A stretch of 64,000 nt of DNA from Alternaria dauci (taxonomy: Eukaryota; Ascomycota; Dothideomycetes; Pleosporales; Pleosporaceae): assembly GCF_042100115.1 (NCBI RefSeq), contig NC_091281.1, positions 1,488,001-1,552,000 on the forward strand, given 5' to 3'. This document shows positions 31,830 to 42,420 of this stretch, one piece after another; the first letter of the stretch is position 1; each line of letters opens with the position of its first letter. The notes below the pieces were generated by a model. It did not search any database and was not told the origin of the DNA. It saw only the letters and a list, made by a program, of their open reading frames with translations. The position numbers and the translations under genes were made by a program.

Positions 31830-31982
31830 TTACGCCTTGACCTTGCCGGCCGCAGCCTTGGGCTTCTCCTCGACCTTGTGATCGTCTGAGTTGACCTCGA
31901 GGAAATGATATAGGACGATGAGCAGCATAGCAGCGCTTCCGAGGAAGATGGCGAGCGAGTAGAGTTGGCTGTCGGTAATCAT
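31830..31982 (-). CDS. OST4: Oligosaccharyltransferase subunit Ost4
   Basis: 50 residues from the ATG at 31982. MITDSQLYSLAIFLGSAAML followed by LIVLYHFLEVN is the canonical Ost4 single transmembrane helix with a short lumenal N terminus. The tail is charged (Asp/Lys/Glu). Ost4 is a mini-subunit of the ER N-glycosylation complex that holds Stt3 and Ost3/6 together. An in-frame upstream ATG (32072) would add 30 residues, but a well-formed intron in the leader (32094-32042: donor GTAAGC, branch TACTAAC, acceptor CCGCAG) removes that ATG, supporting the short protein. Confidence 0.93.
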   Translation of the reverse strand: MITDSQLYSLAIFLGSAAMLLIVLYHFLEVNSDDHKVEEKPKAAAGKVKA

Positions 31983-32419
31983 CTTGAGTGTGACCGCGCG
32001 TCGATGGTAGCTAGGTAATGGGGTGTGACGCTGCGAGTGCGCTGCGGAGTTGTTAGTAAAGCCAATTGACAAGACGAAAATCCCAAGCGCTTACGGAAGC
32101 GAGGTGCGACAGAGGAACTCAAAAGACGGGAGTGTCGCGACTGTATTGGATGCGCAGTGATTGACTTTCGGGGTGCATGTGAAGGCCACCTTGAAGCTTC
32201 GGGAATGTCGGCGAAGGTAGGGCTGGCTCTAGCGCAACATGCTCCGCCACTCGAAATTCCACCCCACACAGCGTCATTCTCACTTTGACACACACAGGCC
32301 CAGGTACCGTTCCCCCGCCAGGCACCCAAATTCGACCACTTGGGCGCCCAGATCATCTGAATACCCCAAAACACATTCCCCGCCGTCACATCAACACCAC
32401 CCATACACACTAAGCCAGG
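31983..32419. promoter_or_regulatory. Divergent promoter of OST4 and TMA46, with OST4 leader intron
   Basis: 437 bp between divergent starts. On the minus strand the OST4 leader contains a 53-bp intron at 32094-32042 with excellent splice signals. Confidence 0.6.
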
Positions 32420-33560
32420 ATGCCACCCAAAGGCAAGGGCGAGCAGCCCAAGGTGAAGAAGGTCGCCGTAGACAAGACCTTTGGTATGAAAAACAAAAAG
32501 GGAGGAGCCGCCCAGAAACAGATCGCACAACTCAAGGCGACCACTGCGTCAGGAGGCACACCTGACGAGAAGCGCAAGGCGGCAGAGAAGGCGCAGCGTG
32601 AGAAGGAAAAGGCGGCGGCAGAGGCAGCCCGCAAAGAAACCGCCGAACTCTTCAAGCCCGTACAAATCCAAAAGGTCCCCTTTGGAACCGACCCCAAGAC
32701 GGTGCTATGCCAGTTTTTCAAAAAGGGAAACTGCGAAAAGGGCAAGAAGTGCAAGTTTAGCCATGACCTGAACATTGAGCGCAAGACCGAAAAGAGGAGT
32801 TTGTACACCGACACAAGAGATGAAGACAAGGAGGCCGAGGAGGAGCGACGGAAGAAGGATAACATGGATGATTGGGATGAAGACAAGCTGCGACAGGTCG
32901 TTCTGAGCAAGCACGGCAACCCGAAGACGACGACGGACAAAGTGTGCAAGTACTTTATTCAAGCCATCGAGGACCAGAAGTACGGTTGGTTCTGGGTGTG
33001 TCCCAATGGAGGTAAGCTTGAGCAACAGAATGCATTTGACACGTACGCTGACTTGGGTTCTAGGCGACAAGTGCATGTACAAGCACTCTCTACCACCTGG
33101 GTACGTATTCCTGCTTCTTTCACAACATCCGATGCGCTCATCTGTACTGACCACTTTTTTTAGTTTCGTCATCAAGACCAAGGAACAGCGCGCCGCCGAG
33201 AAGGCCCTGATGGCCAACTCCCCGCTCAACACCCTCACCCTCGAAGACTTCCTCGAATCCGAACGCCACAAGCTCACCGGCAAGCTCACGCCCGTCACGC
33301 CCGAAACATTCGCCAAGTGGAAGAAGGAACGTATCGACAAGAAACAAGCAGAGGAAGAGGCTAAGAAACTCAAGGAGGCGACTGGCCGTGCCATGTTCGA
33401 GAAGGGCGACTGGGCACAAGACAGCGACGCGGATAGTGATGATGAGGGTGATGATGATGCGTGGAACTTGGAGACTATGAGGAAGGAGACTGAGGCGGCG
33501 AGGGCAAGGAAGGAAGAGGAGAGGATGGCTGCGCAACTTGAGAAAATGACTGTATCTTGA
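32420..33560 (+). CDS. TMA46: CCCH zinc-finger translation factor Tma46 (DFRP1/ZC3H15 family)
   Basis: Three exons: 32420-33011, 33064-33100 (37 bp), 33164-33560, giving 341 residues. Introns are 52 and 63 bp. MPPKGKGEQPKVKKVAVDKT is the typical N terminus. The first CCCH finger is CQFFKKGNCEKGKKCKFSH. The second, CKYFIQAIEDQKYGWFWVC completed by DKCMYKH, is split over the first intron. The DFRP region (LEDFLESERHKL, VTPETFAKWK) and an acidic C terminus follow. Tma46 binds the GTPase Rbg1 (DRG1) and associates with ribosomes in the cytosol. Length and domain order are normal. Confidence 0.93.
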
Positions 33561-35101
33561 GGGATGCACGTCTATCTCGGATCGAAGACTACCGGGGAGA
33601 GAGAATGAGAGAGCGCGACAAGGCGGGAAGAGCTCACTGGCTGCCACACAATGCTGCAACAGCTTGCAGGGCATGGCCGGGACCCGGCTTCGATTGAAGC
33701 ATGTGGAGGCAAAAGATTGACTCGAGCGATGGTCGCATCATGAGTATGTTTGGCCGTGTCTGGGCTTCAGCGTTTATGCGGCATGGCTTGGAACACATAT
33801 ATGGAGCTTAGTCGGCTTTGTGTGTCTGGCGCTGGCGTCTGGGTTCTGGTATTATTACGTACGTCTACATATATGGTTGTACGAATACATGACTAAGTTC
33901 GCCTGCGCAAGTCGCTTAGGACTTGCGCTGTGGTAGTGACTTTAATAATGCGTTCAATTGATCTTGATTTGGGATGATGGTAAGACTGAACAGATGTGCT
34001 GATATCTGGACAGGCTCATTGCCTTTGTCATGTGTCGCTGCAAAATTGCTGTAACGACATAGACACACCAAGGCCCGGATCACATGTCGATGTTAATCGA
34101 AACCAACTCCACGGTGTATTTGGTAACTTGACGGCGCATTTCTGATGTTCGACGGAAAAATTTCGTATTCTCACGGTGCATTTCAGTATCCAGTCCTGCA
34201 TCATGTTACATCGATAGTAACATAGTTCAGAGGAAGCTAAGATGTCTTGCGGCCACATTGACGATAAAGACTACACGGAAAGCATCTTCGGTAATCACAA
34301 GCCCACTGTTCTTACACATGCTATCTCGTCTTTATTCCAAATCCCCATTCGGTCCTACTACCGCCATGCTCATTGGTAGCCCACAACACCTCGTGCGAGA
34401 GCCAAAAAGCAACAAGAATCCTGCTGACGACCAAAACCTCGACGGGAGAAGATACGGTAAATGTACACGGAAAGTGGAGCCCTTCACGATGCACACAATC
34501 ATTGCAGGATCACTCCCAGGATGGCTGCTCCGAGTTTGGCGCGCGTCCATCGACTGCCACTTACCCCCATGTAGCCAGACTTAACCCGTAAAGGAAAGAC
34601 GCAGCTGCCGTCTTGGCAACCAAAATGCCGTGCTACAGTTCCGCCAACGCCTGGTCACGCTCCCCGCAACATGACGGCATGCTGGTTCGGCTACGCTAGA
34701 AGCATGTACCAGTCCCCAGGCCCTGGGCCTCTCTCGCATCCGATTCTGTTGCCGGCGCGCACTACACTCCCGAGTTGTCTTGCCATGACTACAGGGCCGC
34801 CAGGTGGCCGACGCTAGCCTTGGCCGTGACTGATGGCGTCGCCAATTGATCGTCTCTTAAAGGGCCGGCTGGGGTCGTTGTTTTTAGTGGGTTGATTAAT
34901 GCACTTCATCACTTTCTAAACATATTCCTAGCCCTGTTTCCTTATACGACAGAGGTATATCAGCATCTCGGTGTAGCTAAGAGCGAAGCTGTGTGTTCCC
35001 TTGTCATCGATCATCGAGCGTGGAGTCCTTTCCGTGTTCCCGGATTCGCTCCCGTCGCATTGTATCCTCCTTGAGAATTCTACTGGACTGGAGGAATAGC
35101 A
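33561..35101. other. Intergenic 1.5 kb upstream of the monooxygenase gene
   Basis: No gene supported. Visible structure: a perfect 9-bp inverted repeat with a 6-nt loop at 33905-33928, and three imperfect copies of ACGGYGYATTT at 34111, 34131 and 34173. The right part is the presumed promoter of the flavin monooxygenase. Confidence 0.45.
33905..33928. repeat. Short perfect inverted repeat (hairpin)
   Basis: Arms GCGCAAGTC and GACTTGCGC flank the loop GCTTAG. It lies about 350 bp downstream of TMA46 and has no obvious T-tract. Role unknown. Confidence 0.6.
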
Positions 35102-37046
35102 ATGGCAGTGGAAAACTACGACATCGTTATTGTTGGTGCGGGACCGGTTGGTCTTTGTCTTTCAACGTGCCTGGCGAGATGGGGTTACAAGATCAAGCAT
35201 ATCGACAATCGATCGGAGCCGACCGCTACTGGACGGGCGGACGGAATCCAGCCGCGTTCTTTGGACCTTCTCCGGAACATGGGTCTCAAGCGCAAGATTA
35301 TGGAGTATGAGCCTGCAAAGGTCTATGAGGTGGCTTTTTGGGACCCAGCGCAAAAGGGCATTCACAGGACAGGTACCTGGGCTAGTTGTCCCAAGTTCAT
35401 CGATGCACGATACCCTTTTACTACACTACTCCACCAAGGCATGATCGAGCGCACGTTCATTTCGGATATTGAGAAGAATGGTGGTACTATCCAGAGACCC
35501 TGGACAATCAAGGGGTTCAAGAACGATGGCAAGGATACGACATATCCCGTTGAGGTCAACCTGGCGCATGTTGATGGCACAATGGAGGAGACTGTGCGCG
35601 CAAAATACTTGTTCAGCGGTGAGGGAGCGAGGAGTTTTGTAAGGGACCAGCTGGGTGTCAAGATGATCTACAAAGATCCTATTGCGCATGTTTGGGGTGT
35701 CATGGATGGAGTTGTCAGGACGACTTTCCCTGACATCAAGGTATGTTTGATTTGCTAATCTGTTTCTTTACTGGATGCTTACTTTGACGCAGATGAAATG
35801 CACAATTCACTCCGACAACGGCTCCATTATGATCATTCCACGCGAGAACAACATGGTCCGCTTGTACATTCAAGTCGCATCTTCTACCGATAAAGATTTT
35901 GACCCACGGAAGCAGGTGTCTGCAGAAGAGGTTCAAGCGCGTGCCAAAAAGATCTTCGAACCATACACGATCTCCTGGGATCGCGTCGAATGGTACTCGG
36001 TCTATCCGATTGGCCAAGGTATTGCTGAGCGCTACACACTCGATGAGCGCGTCTTCATGGGTGGTGATGCGTGCCATACACACAGTCCCAAGGCCGGCCA
36101 GGGTATGAACACAGCGTTCTTAGATGCAGTAAACCTTGCATGGAAGATCCATCATGTAGAGAGCGGCTGGTCACCAAGATCTCTACTGTCGACATACGAA
36201 TCCGAACGCAAGCTCATCGCTGAAACTCTCCTCGACTTCGACGCCCGATACGCAAAGCTCTTCTCCACACGGATACCCTCCGCCGGTGAGGTTGCCGGTG
36301 CATCGGCAAAAGAAGCCGCTGAAGACAACGAATTCATCAAGACCTTCAAAGCCAGCTGCGAATTCACTAGTGGCTACGGCGTAGCATACAAACCCAACAT
36401 GGTAAACTGGGGCCCAGAACACTCCGCACAGCACCCTCTCATCCTCTCGTATGAAAAGGGCACAACCCAACGAACAGGCAGAATCATGACACCAGCAACC
36501 GTCACCCGCGTCGTAGACGCCAACGTCGTGCATCTAGAACAAGAAATTCCCATGAACGGCTCCTACCGCATGTTCATCTTCGGCGGTGCCTTGAACAAGA
36601 GCGCAGCAGCACTCAAAGACCTAGCAACACAAATGTCATCCCCAACATCCTTCTTCAGCACATTCCTCCACCGCGACCTCAAGGACAAGGATCGCTACCA
36701 CGAAAAACACAACCCGCATACCGATTTCCTTTCTCTGGCCCTTGTGTTTTCGCAGCCCCGATCAAGTATCCATATCGACGAGCAGTTGCCTCAGCCGTTC
36801 AACCGCTATGCTGACCACGTTTATGCGGACGATGTCTGGGACCAGAGGGTGCCGGACGCAAAGGCTGCGGCGCATGCGAAGATGGGGCTCGATGAGGAGA
36901 GGGGAGGTGTCGTTGTTGTCAGACCAGATGGATATGTTGGTGTTGTCATCAAGCTGGAGGAAGGGAAGGGGACGTGTGAGGCATTGGATGCATGGTTTTC
37001 AGGGGTCACAGGGAAGAAACTTGGGGGTGAGCGGGCGAGTCTGTAG
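35102..37046 (+). CDS. FAD-dependent phenol 2-monooxygenase-type hydroxylase
   Basis: Two exons: 35102-35740 and 35793-37046 (52-bp intron), giving 630 residues. The N-terminal Rossmann dinucleotide fold shows VGAGPVGL (11-18). [14 protein letters not shown] is typical of aromatic hydroxylases. The second FAD motif, [17 protein letters not shown], lies near residue 304. The C-terminal thioredoxin-like dimerisation domain of the phenol hydroxylase family ([11 protein letters not shown] near the end) is present. Family enzymes ortho-hydroxylate phenols with NADPH and O2 and are usually cytosolic or peroxisomal; the C terminus (RASL) is only weakly PTS1-like. The next gene, 800 bp downstream on the same strand, is a UDP-glycosyltransferase-like protein, which hints at detoxification or specialised metabolism. 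Substrate unknown. Confidence 0.9.
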
Positions 37047-37847
37047 ACAGAGTGGTGTCTGCTTCTGGAGATACTTTTGAAATCTGCATAGCGTTGCTCA
37101 GAATTTATCAAAGATAATACTCAATTCTGTATAATTAAAAACATTTGAATAACGCTTGTAACGATGTCTTTGGAGTGCGCTTACCCAATGATCAAGGGTG
37201 ACCTCATCGTGCACGGACGTGTCGCAAAGGAAGGCGCGTCGTCAGTAGCTGAAGGAGAAACTCTTGCCAACATTCGTCTTTGGCTAGGCCCTCGGACTTG
37301 CTTACCACAAGTGTGTAGCGTTGCCTTGTCTTCCTGAGGAGGCCTGATTTGTATGGCAACGGCCATTGGTTTCAGACTTGCTTACGGCCCAGACTACACA
37401 CCATGTATCTCGGCATCCACTCTAGCAGCGCTTAACGCGACTCGTTCTAGGATGTCTAACTCCTGGGTAGGAAAACGGTTGTACAGTCTCTATGATAAGG
37501 GATGTAAGAACTAGGGAGTATTGGTACGCGCACCGATGACGAGCTGTTGCAGAGTTTGCTTATTGGCTCAGAGCGATGCAACAACAAGTCTACGCTCACA
37601 CCAGCAACGAGGCTGAACTTTGAGATGCAGTAGCTTTCTTCAATCGATTGCTTGAGCGGGTTTCTATGGATTATGATGATGCGGCCAATACCTTGGAGGC
37701 CTAAATGCCAGCGCGATGTGCTACCGGCGGGCGTAAGCTGACAGGACAAGGAGCTACAAGTGTACATGATCTTAAACACCATCCGCACTCTTAAATCGTT
37801 TTCTTTCCATCCGAACCGGTTGTTACTGAGCTCTCAGTAGAAACATC
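37047..37847. other. Intergenic between monooxygenase and glycosyltransferase genes
   Basis: 800 bp between two same-strand genes. Nothing recognised other than the presumed promoter of the downstream gene. Confidence 0.45.
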
Positions 37848-39462
37848 ATGGCGCAAAGGTCATTGTACGTTGCAGGCCTCGTGCCACTACTATTCGCGGT
37901 GCTCTACTTCCAACTTGGCAACCTCTCAACTTTCTACAACTATGCCCTTCAGGCGCTGCAGACACAGTCCGCAGATGTCACAGGTCATGCTTCGACGGCC
38001 GGAAAACCACCCATCATCATGGCGGCAAACCCCGCCTTCAGCCACATAGAAAAGATTACAACAATCACCGAAGGTCTCATCTCACTCGGCTACCCAGTAA
38101 AGTTCATCACCGGCCCAGATTTCAAAGATACAATCGAAGCGATGGGTGCAACATACGTCCCTATTGAGGGTCAAGGAAACTTCATCTTCTCCGACGAAGA
38201 CCTAGGAACGTTCGTCAGTCTGCAAGGCAACGAGCTTGAAGTCTTTGCTACCACGACCATCTTCATCAAGACCATGCCTAGACATTACCGCACGCTGCAA
38301 CGAACTTTTCAAGAGTTTCGTGACCAGTACGGCGAGAAAGAGAAGATGATTTACATCTTCGACTTCACGTTCGGTGGCTCATACCCTGTCGTGCTCGGCG
38401 CGCCTGGCCTTCGTCCTGATGCGTCGATTGCCATAGGTCTGGCTCCATACGTAGCAGCCAGTAACGACACATTCCCTTTCCGCTCAGGAAAGTACCCAGA
38501 TACCAGTCCAGACAGCAAAAAGATCCACTTCGAAGCGCAACAGGCTCAGAACAGAGACCATCCCGTCGATGGTCCAGTCAACGAGGCGGTCAATGCCATG
38601 CTGCGGCAGATGAACGCGACGAGAGATACACCAAGCTTCAACGAGCTGGCGAGCACCGGGTCGGATGTGTTTCTCCAATACGGTGTTCCGGCTTTCGAAT
38701 ATGAGCGTAGCGACTGGCGACCGAACCTCAAGTTCATGGGTGCGCCCGTGGCCGTGGGAATCGCAGATCATACGCTCCCGGAGTGGTGGAACGATGTGCT
38801 TGAGGCGAAGGCAGCCGGGAAGAAGATTGTTGCTGTGTCTTCCAGCAGCGTCGTCTTCGATACAAGTGCGCTTATCAAACCGGCTTTGGAAGCATTTGGT
38901 GGGAGAGAGGATGTGTTTGTCATTGCTACGTTGGTCACGTCGGATGTCGAGACGCTGGATTTCAAGATCCCGGATAATGCGAGGGTTGCAAAGTTTATTC
39001 CTTTGGATCTGGCTCTACCCTACGTATGTATACCTGTGGCACGAGTGGGAGTTGGATTTACTTTTGCTAACGTGAAACAAGGTAACCGTTTTAGTTACGA
39101 ATGGCGGATACGGCACCGTTCAACAATCACTTCGTGCTGGTGTGCCCATGATTGTCTCTGGGATTGGACAGGACAAGCTGCATACTGGAGCTCTCATTAA
39201 TTACAAGGGCTTTGGTCTATACAATGCTGTACCTCAGGTAACGGCTGAACTACTGACCGAGACTTTCGATAAGATTATGAGTAATGGAACATATCGGTAC
39301 GTCTTTTCTCTCCTTTGTTCTAAGGTCAGGCAAGGAGCTGTAGAGCTAATGAATCACAGTGAGAGACTTGGTGTGTTGAAAAAGGAGTACGAGAAGTACA
39401 ACGCGGTAGAGATTGTGGATGAGACAATCAAGCAGGTCCTCAAGGGTGAATTGACCTTCTAA
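37848..39462 (+). CDS. UDP-glycosyltransferase-like protein with N-terminal membrane anchor
   Basis: Best model has three exons: 37848-39023, 39082-39296, 39360-39462, giving 497 residues. The 58-bp first intron is required to restore VTVLVTNGGYGTVQQSLRAG. The 63-bp second intron (GTACGT..GCTAAT..CACAG) is 3n and stop-free, so a read-through form is possible. The N terminus has one hydrophobic segment (LYVAGLVPLLFAVLYF) that could be a signal anchor. The N-terminal half has the GT-B pattern (IIMAANPAFSHIEKITTI). The C-terminal half has the donor-binding signature equivalent, TNGGYGTVQ (~398-406), followed by GVPMIVSGIGQDK, as in UGT/GT1 enzymes. Acceptor and sugar are unknown. Position after a phenol hydroxylase suggests conjugation of hydroxylated aromatics, which is inference. 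Confidence 0.82.
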
Positions 39463-40244
39463 ATATGCATATAGGGTTTAGAGATGTACTAGCATGGGTT
39501 GTAGCATATTGTCGACGTCAGTCATTGGGCGATCAAGTGTGGATGCGGATAGCTGTATAGTGATGATTATGATCAAAGACCTCCCACGCACAGCTGTGTC
39601 GTGCCGAACGTGCTCTAGCTCACTGTTCCACTTGCCTATGCGTTCTCTGAATGGCAGCCTCGCAGGAAAGATTTGTACTCAGCTAGGGTGAGCCCCCTGT
39701 CACACAGTTGGAATGCTTAGTATCACAGTAATTTATACTCTCGGACACGTGGTTTCTCGTTCCTGGTTGAACCAGGCAGACATCGCGACAGTGAAGTTGC
39801 TGGTCAAGACTTGATGTGCTCGAGCTCCAACAAATGTCTTGATAGTGATGCGTTGAATGATCAAAGTAAGAAGCTTGGTGTTCTGAGGACGTAGTGTTGG
39901 TAGAGGCGGAGGAAGGGCTGCTGTAGGGCCTATGGGTTGGTCGAAATGGCGGATAAGGGGGTGGCGGAGATGAATGGGATAGTTATGGTCGGTTTCGCAC
40001 CGGCTACGAAGAGGTGTCAAAAAGTAGAATTGTATTGCCGTTGCTAGTTCAAGGGCTTCTCGTTCAACGCAACGTCCAGATTCGTTGCTTACGGAGAAGG
40101 AATTGTACCGACAAAATGAAGACATCCACTACCGTGGCATTCTCACTATACCAGATTTCAGCTCAAGCAGAACAGTGCAAAAAAAGTGTTGTTACTACTA
40201 GCAGCAAGCCACACCTACTGCGTACTGCCAGAGCGCAAAAACAT
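39463..40244. other. Intergenic upstream of tRNA-Met
   Basis: 780 bp with no protein-like frame. A run of five T on the minus strand just after the tRNA-Met 3' end is the likely Pol III terminator. Confidence 0.45.
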
Positions 40245-40348
40245 TGTCCCCTGCCAGACTCGAACTGGCGGCCTTGGGATATCTGCTAGAATAGCAGTCA
40301 TATATGATGATATGAGACCCACGTGATAACCAACTACACCAAGGAGAC
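40245..40348 (-). tRNA. tRNA-Met (CAU), elongator type, with intron
   Basis: Minus-strand cloverleaf: acceptor GTCTCCT pairs with AGGGGAC plus discriminator A. The D arm is TGGTGTAGTTGGTTATCAC. The anticodon stem TGGGT/TCCCA carries the loop CTCATA|A. The T arm is GCCAGTTCGAGTCTGGC. A 30-nt intron (40310-40281) sits after position 37, the standard eukaryotic site. The T31-T39 mismatch closing the anticodon stem is also seen in yeast elongator tRNA-Met and supports the assignment. A run of five T follows the 3' end. The intron boundary could shift by a few nucleotides because of ATAT repeats. Confidence 0.88.
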
Positions 40349-40805
40349 ATTACTACACCAAACCAGTGAAACTGGTAGAGCTATTGATGACTAATTTCCC
40401 GCAAAGAAAATACTCAATGTCGCGTAAAAAAGGGGGTGATGGAGTTGAAGCAGTGTTTCCGTAGAGTAAAATGTTTGCGTGCGGGTGCTGGCTGCTGCGT
40501 GTTGGTCCGTTGGTTCGCTATCCACATGTGGGTACTCGCTACGATGACTCTGCTCCAGTTGTGGAGCAAAAATTCCTTGCAATCTACCAATAAACTCACA
40601 GAAACGTGGAGCAAAGAGCAAGTACTCGTTCGTAGTGTTTCCAGCGCTCGAGTGGTCACTAGAATAAAGTTTGTGGGCCTGTGAATGGTCAAATATGTCA
40701 AATATGCCCAAAAGTCCACTTTTTGGACCCATTTCAAGCAGCAAAAAGCTACAAAATCGCAGACAAGTCTCCCGAGATAACAGGAGCCTTTTACGGCAAA
40801 AAGAA
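40349..40805. other. Spacer between two tRNA genes
   Basis: 457 bp. Overlapping minus frames exist but look random. A run of five T after tRNA-Ile (minus strand) is the likely Pol III terminator. Confidence 0.5.
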
Positions 40806-40879
40806 TGGTCACTACGAGGGTCGAACTCGCGACCTTGGCGTTATTAGCACCACGCTCTAACCAACTGAGCTAAGCGACC
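40806..40879 (-). tRNA. tRNA-Ile (AAU)
   Basis: 74-nt minus-strand cloverleaf without intron. Acceptor GGTCGCT pairs with AGTGACC plus discriminator A. D arm is TAGCTCAGTTGGTTAGAGC, anticodon stem-loop GGTGCTAATAACGCC with anticodon AAT, T arm CGCGAGTTCGACCCTCG. It is followed by a T5 stretch. AAU (read as IAU after editing) is the major eukaryotic isoleucine tRNA. Confidence 0.95.
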
Positions 40880-41475
40880 TATGTTTGGTTGTTTTCGATG
40901 GAAGAGGGTGAAGTTTGACGGAATATGACGAGAAGATCGAACGAGCATTGCTCCAGGCGTACAGATGAAGCTCGTAGCATGCTGTGCTCATCTTGTCAGC
41001 CTTGAATGGAAGAAGTTGGTGGGGTAAAAATTTTGGTTCGGAGATTTCGGATGAATCATGGTGGGGCAGCGGCAAGCCTGCAAGGTCGAGAGGCAGACCT
41101 GCCGGTCTGACATGATAGTGGAGCTCACGCTGACTGATCGAGATGGATACGACATACTCATACTTTGACAGAGTGGAAGAGTTGCGTTCATGTAAGGGGC
41201 TCGATGGTCGAACCAGGGGTATCTCAAACTGTAAATCAAGCCAACGCCGGCGCCATGTAAATGTAAATATCAGCTATGGCGCGCAATCGCAATATGCTTA
41301 GGAACTTTAACCACGGCGTCGTGTCGGATGTCGTGCCTGGCAAATCTGTGTCCAGCGCGACCGAAGAGCATGGATCAATTGCGCCGGTGCGCAGTGCCGC
41401 GAACTCGCTTTTGGACTACCCGAACAAGTCAGGAGCATATTCCAGATGTTAGTCGTTAATCGTCAGTCATGGTTG
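40880..41475. other. Intergenic between tRNA-Ile and the G-patch gene
   Basis: About 600 bp; no supported gene. It includes the tRNA-Ile upstream flank. Confidence 0.5.
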
Positions 41476-42180
41476 TCAGCCGCCCAGCTGTCCCAGGTAC
41501 TTCTCAATCTCGTCGTTGCCGTAGAACATCCTCTGCAGCTTGTCGTCTCTCTTCTTCTGGGCTTGTGCCAACTTCCTGACCTTGCCAGCATCAAGTCTGC
41601 CTTCCTTGACATCTGCGCGGCTTGCGCCACCCAGTGTCTTCCTCGGGGTGTGCTCTTTCTTGTCTATCCCTAGGCCTAGCTTATCTCGCTTCTCCTTAGG
41701 TACCAGCGGAAAGAGCATACCCTGACCGCTGGAACCCAAGCCTTGCCGCGCATCGACATCGTAGCCGTGCTTCTCCATATACTTGAGACCCATTCTTGTT
41801 CGATCGATTGCGGAAGGTATGGGCGCTCGTGGTAGTGCTGCTTGGTGTGCAGGGCTGAGGTAGTGTATGCGCTGGTCCGTCTCTTTGACCGGCTCACCAC
41901 ATATGCCGCATCGAGGAAAGGTGTCGGGTTCTGGCTGTGGCTGGCCGTTGGGAAACATTATCGCGAGGTACTTCTCCGCCATAGTCTTGCCGTTTGTGGA
42001 TGTCGTCGCTGGCTGAACTTCTGGGGCTGAGGAGACAAACTTGATCGGATTCTTCCAGAGGCCGCGTCCAAAAGCGCGCTGTTCGACGAAAGGCTTTGTG
42101 GAGACATCGGGGTCCTCTTCTTGAAGCTCGTCTTCATAGTGCTCGTCCGCAGCTGTTGGTGTTGTGGTAGGAGCGGTCAT
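41476..42180 (-). CDS. C2H2 plus G-patch domain protein (GPANK1-like)
   Basis: Single exon, 234 residues. After an acidic N terminus and RAFGRGLWKNPIKFV comes a zinc-finger-like CGICGEPVKETDQRIHYLSPAH (CxxC..HxxxxxH). A G-patch follows, MGLKYMEKHGYDVDARQGLG then GIDKKEHTPRK. The C terminus is Lys/Arg-rich and helical, ending YLGQLGG. G-patch proteins bind RNA or activate DEAH helicases; the finger-then-G-patch order recalls animal GPANK1. Role in RNA processing is inferred. The gene is divergent from the SDR gene across 240 bp. Confidence 0.82.
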   Translation of the reverse strand: MTAPTTTPTAADEHYEDELQEEDPDVSTKPFVEQRAFGRGLWKNPIKFVSSAPEVQPATTSTNGKTMAEKYLAIMFPNGQPQPEPDTFPRCGICGEPVKETDQRIHYLSPAHQAALPRAPIPSAIDRTRMGLKYMEKHGYDVDARQGLGSSGQGMLFPLVPKEKRDKLGLGIDKKEHTPRKTLGGASRADVKEGRLDAGKVRKLAQAQKKRDDKLQRMFYGNDEIEKYLGQLGG

Positions 42181-42420
42181 TCTGGCGCGTCTGGCGAGGA
42201 CAAGACGTTGTGGATTTAAGGTTTTCCGGCGGTGAAAGGAGCGACACAGCCGTTCAAAAGAGTCGAGGTGAAGAGTGAACTTTGGGTGGTAAAGTCAGGC
42301 GGCAATCTCGACGCGCAGTCACATGCTATGACGCCACGTGGATCCCCTTAGCGAGCCACCATCGATCCGCGTTCCTGCGCATCTTCCGCTTCCCGTCACG
42401 CCGTCCCACCATCAACCAAG

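Noticed and set aside
35102..39462. A full secondary-metabolite cluster
   Set aside because: Only two enzyme genes are present; there is no polyketide synthase, NRPS, terpene synthase, transporter or pathway regulator nearby.
40391..40812. Two overlapping minus frames between the tRNA genes
   Set aside because: Both are Ser/Thr/Leu-rich random-looking sequences in different frames with no conserved motif.
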